Shown: positions 33,672 to 39,062 of the stretch, in pieces
How positions within the stretch are numbered: position 1 is the first letter of the stretch
How the letters are laid out: every line of letters begins with the position of its first letter
Assembly (NCBI GenBank): GCA_028873535.1
Contig: JAGWIJ010000019.1
Location: 1-39,062 of the forward strand
From: Pseudomonadota bacterium
GTDB taxonomy: Bacteria; Pseudomonadota; Gammaproteobacteria; Burkholderiales; Ferrovaceae
Length of the DNA: 39,062 nucleotides
Reading direction: 5' to 3'
Notes under the pieces: model-generated
Told to the model about the DNA's origin: nothing
What the model saw: the letters and a program-made list of their open reading frames with translations, nothing else
Databases searched by the model: none
Position numbers and translations under genes: made by a program

Positions 33672-35536
33672 GCGCGGCGCCGCCGCCGTCAGCGCAGGCT
33701 GCCGTCGCAGGCGGCACGGACGGTCAGCCGCCGCCTTCGGCGGCGATGACCGCCGGCGACCGGCGCAGCCTGTCGGCACTGGCGCGGCTGTGGCCTTTCC
33801 TGCGTCCCTACCGCGCGCGCATCGTGCTGGCGGCCATTGCGCTGGTGCTTGCCGCCAGTGGCGTGCTGGCGATCGGACAGGGGCTGCGCCGCGTGATCGA
33901 CCTGGGCTTCGGTGCGCACGGCGGTGCGGCCTTCCTCGACCGCGCGCTGTTCGGCCTGCTGGCGGTGGTCGCCGTGCTGGCAGCTGCCACCTACCTGCGC
34001 TTCTACCAGGTGTCGTGGCTGGGCGAACGCGTGGTGGCCGACCTGCGGCGGGCGGTGTTCGCGCGTCTGCTCGAGCAGAGCCCGGGCTACTTCGAGACGG
34101 TGCGCACCGGTGAGGTGATCTCGCGCCTCACCAACGACACCACGGTGATCGAATCGGTGATCGGCTCGTCGGCCTCGATCGCGCTGCGCAACAGCCTGCT
34201 CGGCCTGGGCGGACTGGTGCTGCTGATGGCAACCAGCGTCAAGCTGACGCTGTTCGTGGTGTGCGGGATTCCCCTGACCGTGGTGCCGATCCTGGTGTAC
34301 GGACGCCGCGTGCGCAGACTGTCGCGCGCCAGCCAGGACCGGGTCGGCGCCGTCGGCGCCCAGATCGACGAGACCCTGCACGAAATCCGCACCGTGCAGT
34401 CCTACGGTCACGAGGCGCTCGACCGGGCCGCTTTCGATGCCTGCGTCGAAGCGGCGTTCGGCGCGGCACGCGCGCGCATCCGCCAGCGCGCCCTGCTCAC
34501 GGCGCTGGTGATCCTGCTGGTGTTCGGCGCGGTCGGGGTGATCCTGTGGGTCGGCGGCCATGACGTGATCGCAGGTCGCATCTCGGCCGGCCAGCTGTCC
34601 GCCTTCGTGTTCTATGCCGTCGTGGTGGCGGGCTCGGTGGGCGCCGTGAGCGAGACCCTGGGCGACCTGCAGCGTGCCGCCGGCGCGACCGAACGCCTGT
34701 TCGAGATCCTCGATACGCCACCCGACCTGCCGGAACCGCTCCAGCCGGTGGCGATCACGCTGCCGGTGCGCGGCGAAGTGCGCTTCGAGCAGGTGAGCTT
34801 CCGCTACCCTTCGCGTCCCGAGACCCTGGCGATCGACCGCCTGGATCTGGTGATTGCGCCTGGCGAGACGCTGGCCCTGGTCGGACCCTCCGGGGCCGGC
34901 AAGACCACGGTGTTCCAGCTGCTGCAGCGCTTCTACCTGCCCGAGCAGGGCCGCATGCTGGTCGACGGGGTGGCAGCCGAGGCGCTGGGCGGCCGCGCCT
35001 TGCGCGCGCTGATGGCGGTGGTGCCCCAGGAACCCGCGATCTTCGCCGCCAGCGTGGCCGAAAACGTGCGCTATGGCCGGCCACAGGCCAGCGACGGGCA
35101 GGTGCGTGCCGCCTGCGCGGCGGCGTGTGCGCTGGAGTTCATCGAGCGCCTGCCGCAGGGCATGCACACCTGGCTCGGCGAACGCGGCGTGCGCCTGTCC
35201 GGCGGCCAGCGCGCGCGGCTGGCGATTGCGCGGGCGCTGCTGGCCGATCGTCCGATCCTGCTGCTCGACGAGGCCACCAGCAGCCTCGATGCCGAGAGCG
35301 AGCGGCTGGTGCAACAGGCGCTGGAGGCGCTGATGCGCGGTCGCACCACCCTGATCATCGCCCATCGCCTGGCCACTGTGCTCAGCGCCGACCGCATCGT
35401 GGTGCTCGATCAGGGGCGCGTGGTGGAGGAGGGCCGGCACGCCGATCTGGTGGCGCAGGGTGGCCTTTACGCGCGTCTGGCCGCGCTGCAGTTCGGTGTC
35501 GAACAGGGCATGGGCCGCCGCGACCCCCCGGCCTGA
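33668..35536 (+). CDS. MsbA/LmrA-like ABC exporter (fused half-transporter)
   Basis: Inner-membrane exporter of 622 residues. Six helices (about 45-330) with the family loop ISRLTNDTTVIESVIGSSASIALRN and EIRTVQSYGHEALDRAAFD. ATPase domain: Walker A GPSGAGKTT at about 406-414, VPQEPAIFAASVAENVRYG, signature LSGGQRAR at about 510, Walker B ILLLDEATSSLD and the H-loop IAHRLAT. All catalytic parts are present. Two starts are possible: GTG 33668, overlapping the qor stop (GTGA), or ATG 33746. A stem (CGCCGCC/GGCGGCG) abuts the ATG and there is no Shine-Dalgarno there, which favours the GTG. Substrate unknown; lipid or drug export is usual for the group. Confidence 0.92.
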   Translation: MSAAPPPSAQAAVAGGTDGQPPPSAAMTAGDRRSLSALARLWPFLRPYRARIVLAAIALVLAASGVLAIGQGLRRVIDLGFGAHGGAAFLDRALFGLLAVVAVLAAATYLRFYQVSWLGERVVADLRRAVFARLLEQSPGYFETVRTGEVISRLTNDTTVIESVIGSSASIALRNSLLGLGGLVLLMATSVKLTLFVVCGIPLTVVPILVYGRRVRRLSRASQDRVGAVGAQIDETLHEIRTVQSYGHEALDRAAFDACVEAAFGAARARIRQRALLTALVILLVFGAVGVILWVGGHDVIAGRISAGQLSAFVFYAVVVAGSVGAVSETLGDLQRAAGATERLFEILDTPPDLPEPLQPVAITLPVRGEVRFEQVSFRYPSRPETLAIDRLDLVIAPGETLALVGPSGAGKTTVFQLLQRFYLPEQGRMLVDGVAAEALGGRALRALMAVVPQEPAIFAASVAENVRYGRPQASDGQVRAACAAACALEFIERLPQGMHTWLGERGVRLSGGQRARLAIARALLADRPILLLDEATSSLDAESERLVQQALEALMRGRTTLIIAHRLATVLSADRIVVLDQGRVVEEGRHADLVAQGGLYARLAALQFGVEQGMGRRDPPA

Positions 35537-35548
35537 GCCACAGGGCGA

Positions 35549-37036
35549 TCAGCTGCCGAATATCCAGTCGCCACTGCGGAAGTCACGTGTGCGCGCGCGG
35601 AATCGAAAGGTGAAGTCCGGCCACAGGGTGCTGTTGCTGCCGTCGTCATTGAGATACCAGCTGCGGCAGCCGCTCGCCCACACGGTGCGGCGCAGGCGCT
35701 GCTCCAGTCCGGTGTTGAAGGCCTGCTCGGCGGCGGCGTGGACCTCGATGGTGCGCGCCGAGCGCCGCTCGCGCTCGGCGAGGCAACGCAGCACCAGCGC
35801 GATCTGTGCCTCGATCATGTAGATCATCGAGCTGTGGCCCAGGCCGGTGTTCGGGCCGACCAGCAGGAACAGATTGGGGAAATCGCGCATGGCAGTGCCC
35901 AGGTAGGCCTGCGGCCTGCGCATCCAGCGTTCGGCCAGAGCGATGCCGTCGCGTCCGCTCGCCTGGAGCGGGACGGCCCGGTTGGCCGTGACGAAGCCGG
36001 TGGCGAAAACCAGGGTATCGCAGGCGTGCAGCACGCCGTCCCGCGTGCGTACGCCCTGCGCTTCGATGCCGGTGATGGCCGTGCTGACCAGGCGCACCTG
36101 TGGTCGCGTCAAGGCGGGCAGGTAGTCGTCCGACAGCAGGATGCGCTTGCAGCCTATGGCGTAGTCGGGTTCCAGCCGCGCGCGCAGCATGGGGTCGGCG
36201 ATCTGCGCGTGCAGGTGGCGCAGTGCCGCATGGCGTGCCAGCGCCATCCAGCCGGGCTGGCGCACCATCGCCAGCGCATGCAGCTCGCGCTGCCAGTAGA
36301 TGGCGCTGCGCCGCAGACTTTGCAGCCACGGCAGGCTGCGGTGGAGCGCGTGCCGCCAGCGCGGTATCGGGCGATTGCGGCGTGGCAGGATCCACGGCGG
36401 CGTGCGCTGGAACACGGTCAGTTGCGCAGCCTGGCGCGCCAGCGTGGGAACCAGCTGGATTGCGCTGGCACCGGTGCCGATCACGGCCACGCGGCGTCCG
36501 CGCGGATCGCAGTCGACGCGCCAGCGCGCGCTGTGCAGGATTTCGCCGGCAAACGATTCGCGTCCAGGGATGTCCGGCCAGGAAGGGCGCGACAGCGCAC
36601 CGGTGGCGACGATCAGGTCGCGGCAGCGCAGCGTGCTGCCGTCGGCCAAAGCGATTCGCCAGCCTGCCGATGCGGCCACGTAGCAGGCTTCGACGACCTC
36701 GGCGCCGCAGCGCAGGTGTGCGTTCAGACCAGCGCGTGCCGTGCAGTCGTCGAGGTAGGCCAGGATCTCGGTCTGGCTGGCGAAGTCGCGTGCCCAGTCC
36801 GGCTTGGGCTGGAAGGAGTACGAGTAGAGCAGCGATTCGACGTCGCAGGCGGCACCCGGGTAGCGGTTGTCGCGCCAGGTTCCGCCCGGCCGTTGCGCCT
36901 GCTCCAGGATCAGGAAGTCACGGCGCCCCGCTGCGAGCAGGCGCAAGCCCATGCCGATGCCGGCGAAGCCGGCACCGACGATCACGATCGCATGGTCCCC
37001 CGGCGCGTCCGCGCCCGGCGCCAACGCGGGATTCAA
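35549..37036 (-). CDS. Flavin-containing monooxygenase (Baeyer-Villiger type)
   Basis: FAD- and NADPH-dependent monooxygenase of 495 residues. FAD motif GAGFAG at 21-26, the conserved GGTWRDNRYPGAACD at 51-65, the Baeyer-Villiger-like fingerprint FAGEILHSARW at 162-172 (FxGxxxHxxxW) and the NADPH motif GTGASA at 187-192 are all present, with FATGFVTA later. It probably inserts oxygen into ketones or oxidises N/S atoms; the true substrate is unknown. The start is TTG 37036, which overlaps the TGA of the CpxP-like gene (TTGA). It converges on the ABC exporter with 12 bases between stops. Confidence 0.9.
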   Translation of the reverse strand: MNPALAPGADAPGDHAIVIVGAGFAGIGMGLRLLAAGRRDFLILEQAQRPGGTWRDNRYPGAACDVESLLYSYSFQPKPDWARDFASQTEILAYLDDCTARAGLNAHLRCGAEVVEACYVAASAGWRIALADGSTLRCRDLIVATGALSRPSWPDIPGRESFAGEILHSARWRVDCDPRGRRVAVIGTGASAIQLVPTLARQAAQLTVFQRTPPWILPRRNRPIPRWRHALHRSLPWLQSLRRSAIYWQRELHALAMVRQPGWMALARHAALRHLHAQIADPMLRARLEPDYAIGCKRILLSDDYLPALTRPQVRLVSTAITGIEAQGVRTRDGVLHACDTLVFATGFVTANRAVPLQASGRDGIALAERWMRRPQAYLGTAMRDFPNLFLLVGPNTGLGHSSMIYMIEAQIALVLRCLAERERRSARTIEVHAAAEQAFNTGLEQRLRRTVWASGCRSWYLNDDGSNSTLWPDFTFRFRARTRDFRSGDWIFGS

Positions 37037-37701
37037 TCCTGGTGCGCTGCCTGATGGGCTGCGTCGCGCTTCTGGTCCGGCGTCAGCACATCCAGGATGC
37101 GCTTCTCGGTGCGCACGCGCAGCATGGTCAGTTCATCGACTGCCCGGGCGTGCTGATCGGACAGCTTGCGTGTGTCGGCTTCGCTGTAGTCGCTCGCCAT
37201 GCCGGCATGCTGCAGGCGGCGGTGAGTGGCTTCGGCGCTGCGCTGCGCCCTGCGCTGCGCCGGGGCGACCTCGTGCAGGATCTCGAAAATGCGGTCCTGC
37301 TGCGTGTCGTCGAGTTCGATGCCGCGCAGCCAGGCCGGTGCTGCCGGGGCGCTGACGGCGGCCAGGCTGTCATCCTGGTGGGCCTGTCGGCAATGCCCGG
37401 TCGGGCACTCGGTCATCATCCCGTGCCGGTGCATGCCGCCACCGCCCCCCATCATCATGCCGTGCTGGTGCATGCCGTCGCCGCCATCCATCATGGCGCA
37501 GGATTCGCCGCCGTCGGCAGCGTCGGCGTCGTTGCTGCCCTCGCCATGCCCGTGTGCGTGCAGGTGGCCCATGCCGTCGGGCGCGTCGGTGGCAGCGCTG
37601 CTGCCGGCCACCGGTTCTGCCGCCCGCACCGGGATGCACAGCAGCATGGACAGCACGGTCAGGCAGGGCAGGATGGAACGGCAGGTCGAAACGGGGTTCA
37701 T
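37033..37701 (-). CDS. CpxP/Spy-like periplasmic protein with His/Met-rich metal-binding region
   Basis: Exported protein of 222 residues starting at ATG 37701 with GGAG just upstream. Residues 1-28 form a signal peptide ([19 protein letters not shown]). About 40-108 is rich in His, Met, Gly and Cys ([46 protein letters not shown]), including two copies of GMHxHGMM, and probably binds copper or another metal. The rest is a helical LTxxQ-type domain: [18 protein letters not shown] and a final [15 protein letters not shown], as in Spy/CpxP/ZraP. A chaperone or metal-buffer role in the periplasm is inferred. Its stop is fused to the monooxygenase start. Confidence 0.82.
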   Translation of the reverse strand: MNPVSTCRSILPCLTVLSMLLCIPVRAAEPVAGSSAATDAPDGMGHLHAHGHGEGSNDADAADGGESCAMMDGGDGMHQHGMMMGGGGGMHRHGMMTECPTGHCRQAHQDDSLAAVSAPAAPAWLRGIELDDTQQDRIFEILHEVAPAQRRAQRSAEATHRRLQHAGMASDYSEADTRKLSDQHARAVDELTMLRVRTEKRILDVLTPDQKRDAAHQAAHQD

Positions 37702-37812
37702 GGTGGTCTCCGGGGGCGCAAAAAAGCGGTCTGGATATCAGCATCGCACAAGGCTTCGCCGCTTCCCAGGCGCTCGTCTGACGCACTGCCGTAAGCTGGC
37801 TGCAAGAGCGTG

Positions 37813-37818
37813 TATAAT
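37813..37818 (+). promoter_or_regulatory. Consensus -10 TATAAT of rhlE
   Basis: TATAAT ends 25 bases before the rhlE ATG, giving a leader of about 18 bases. No clear -35. It lies in the 142-base divergent gap shared with the CpxP-like gene; I see no other element there. Confidence 0.55.
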
Positions 37819-37843
37819 CACGCGCTTGCGGAGAAAATCTGGA

Positions 37844-39062
37844 ATGTCATTCGAGTCGCTCGGATTATCCCCCGAGCTGTTGCGCGGCCTGCTGGATCTG
37901 GGCTATGAAATCCCGACACCGATCCAGGCACAGGCGATCCCTGTCGTGCTCGCCGGGCGGGACATCCTTGCCGCCGCCCAGACGGGCACCGGCAAGACCG
38001 CAGGCTTCACCCTGCCCATCCTTCAAAGGCTGCAACCGAACGCCAACACCAGTCCATCGCCAGCACGCCATCCCATCCGCTGCCTGATCCTGACGCCGAC
38101 CCGTGAGTTGGCCGTGCAGGTCGAGGAAAGCGTGCGCGAGTACAGCAAATACCTGCCGCTGCGCTCCACGGTGATCTACGGCGGCGTGGCCATGGATCCC
38201 CAGGTCAAGGCCCTGCAGGCCGGTGTCGAAATCCTGGTGGCGACACCCGGGCGCCTGCTCGATCACCTGCAAAGCAAGACCCTGCGGCTGAGCACGGCGA
38301 GCATCCTGGTGCTCGACGAAGCCGACCGCATGCTCGACATGGGCTTCATCCCGGACATCAAGCGCATCCTCCAGCTGCTGCCCGACCAGCGCCAGACCCT
38401 GCTGTTCTCGGCGACCTTTTCGGACGAGATCAAGCGCCTGTCGGACGACTTCCTCACCAATCCCGTGCGCATCGAGGTGGCACGCCAGAATGCCACTGCC
38501 GATCTGGTGCGCCAGCGCGTCTACCGCGTGCACGAGGATCGCAAGCGGGCCTTGCTGACACAGCTGATCCGCGAGCTCGACATGACACAGGCGATCGTGT
38601 TCTGTGGCACCAAGATCGGGGCCAACCGGCTGTGCGGCCAGCTGATCCGCGATGGCGTCAACGCTGCCGCCATCCACAGCGACAAGACGCAGCAGGCGCG
38701 TACCGAAAGCCTGACCCGCTTCAAGGCCGGCGAGGTCACGGTGCTGGTCGCGACCGACGTCGCGGCGCGCGGACTGGACATCGAGCAGCTGCCCTTCGTG
38801 GTGAACTACGACCTGCCGCACGTGGCCGAGGACTACGTCCACCGCATCGGCCGCACCGGCCGGGCCGGCAGCCTCGGCAACGCGATTTCGCTGGTATCGC
38901 AGGATGAGGAACGCCACCTGCGTGACATCGAGAAGCTGATCAAGACCAGGATCGAGGTCATCGAGCCCGACGGCTTCCAGGAGGCCCGGCCGGTCCGGCC
39001 GGAGCGCGCCGAGCGCGCCGAGCGCCCGGCGCGAGCGGCTGCGCCGCGTGGTGAACGCAATG
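37844..39062 (+). CDS. rhlE: DEAD-box RNA helicase RhlE, 3' end outside window
   Basis: ATP-dependent RNA helicase linked to ribosome assembly and RNA decay. The gene runs off the window; 406 residues are visible from ATG 37844. GGAGA lies 9-13 bases upstream. Motifs in order: Q motif [26 protein letters not shown], Walker A AQTGTGKT (about 46-53), PTRELA, GG, TPGRLLD, DEAD as [11 protein letters not shown] as LFSATFS, and domain 2 with [14 protein letters not shown] and [10 protein letters not shown]. This motif set and the short N terminus fit RhlE. The visible tail turns into basic, Arg/Pro-rich repeats ([13 protein letters not shown]), the usual disordered RNA-binding extension. Confidence 0.95.
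   Translation, partial: MSFESLGLSPELLRGLLDLGYEIPTPIQAQAIPVVLAGRDILAAAQTGTGKTAGFTLPILQRLQPNANTSPSPARHPIRCLILTPTRELAVQVEESVREYSKYLPLRSTVIYGGVAMDPQVKALQAGVEILVATPGRLLDHLQSKTLRLSTASILVLDEADRMLDMGFIPDIKRILQLLPDQRQTLLFSATFSDEIKRLSDDFLTNPVRIEVARQNATADLVRQRVYRVHEDRKRALLTQLIRELDMTQAIVFCGTKIGANRLCGQLIRDGVNAAAIHSDKTQQARTESLTRFKAGEVTVLVATDVAARGLDIEQLPFVVNYDLPHVAEDYVHRIGRTGRAGSLGNAISLVSQDEERHLRDIEKLIKTRIEVIEPDGFQEARPVRPERAERAERPARAAAPRGERN

Noticed and set aside
33729-33745. Hairpin CGCCGCC-TTC-GGCGGCG as a terminator after qor
   Set aside because: No T-run follows, and it lies within the probable 5' coding part of the ABC exporter.
37421-37500. Imperfect direct repeats as a possible CRISPR or satellite
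   Set aside because: They are the coding repeats for GMHxHGMM in the CpxP-like protein; there are only two units and no spacers.

Overview
This window reads as chromosomal DNA of a very GC-rich proteobacterium, best placed among Betaproteobacteria or high-GC Gammaproteobacteria. The basis is the infB-rbfA-truB order, a full-length HrpA helicase, GluQRS, Hsp15, an AsmA protein, a PBP7-type endopeptidase, LutABC and RND efflux genes. The exact lineage cannot be fixed from the sequence alone. Genes are packed tightly: no gene-free stretch exceeds about 220 bases, and many neighbours share the start/stop overlap NTGA. I see no tRNA, rRNA, CRISPR array, insertion sequence or prophage.

Layout. 1-3420: the end of a translation operon (infB truncated at its 5' side, rbfA, truB). 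3542-7773: a TPR methyltransferase, an Atm1-type ABC exporter and a periplasmic D-Ala-D-Ala endopeptidase. 7840-10632: lutABC for L-lactate oxidation. 10670-12241 (minus): a secreted beta-propeller lipoprotein. 12460-12981: two small genes, one a lone histidine-kinase dimerisation domain and the other a 29-residue single-span membrane peptide. 12978-16913: hrpA, overlapping convergently with a FecR-like, Trp-rich envelope protein (minus). 18405-18857: a secreted FKBP peptidyl-prolyl isomerase. 18859-23701 (minus): a probable operon gluQRS-eamA-asmA-hslR. 23774-35536: a long plus-strand run with an outer-membrane efflux lipoprotein, an adaptor, a 1032-residue membrane GGDEF-EAL protein, an RND pump, a quinone oxidoreductase and an MsbA-like ABC exporter. 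35549-37701 (minus): a His/Met-rich CpxP/Spy-like protein coupled to a flavin monooxygenase. 37844-end: rhlE, truncated at its 3' side.

Three points are the most interesting. First, truB and hrpA have no ATG, GTG or TTG that would give a complete protein; each appears to start at a CTG inside a CTGA overlap with the upstream stop. Second, a c-di-GMP synthase/hydrolase with a very large polytopic membrane domain sits between the adaptor and the pump of an RND efflux operon. Third, two tiny genes (a stand-alone DHp domain and a membrane microprotein) lie just before hrpA. The rest is mostly housekeeping and envelope functions; I found no clear new defence or mobile system.
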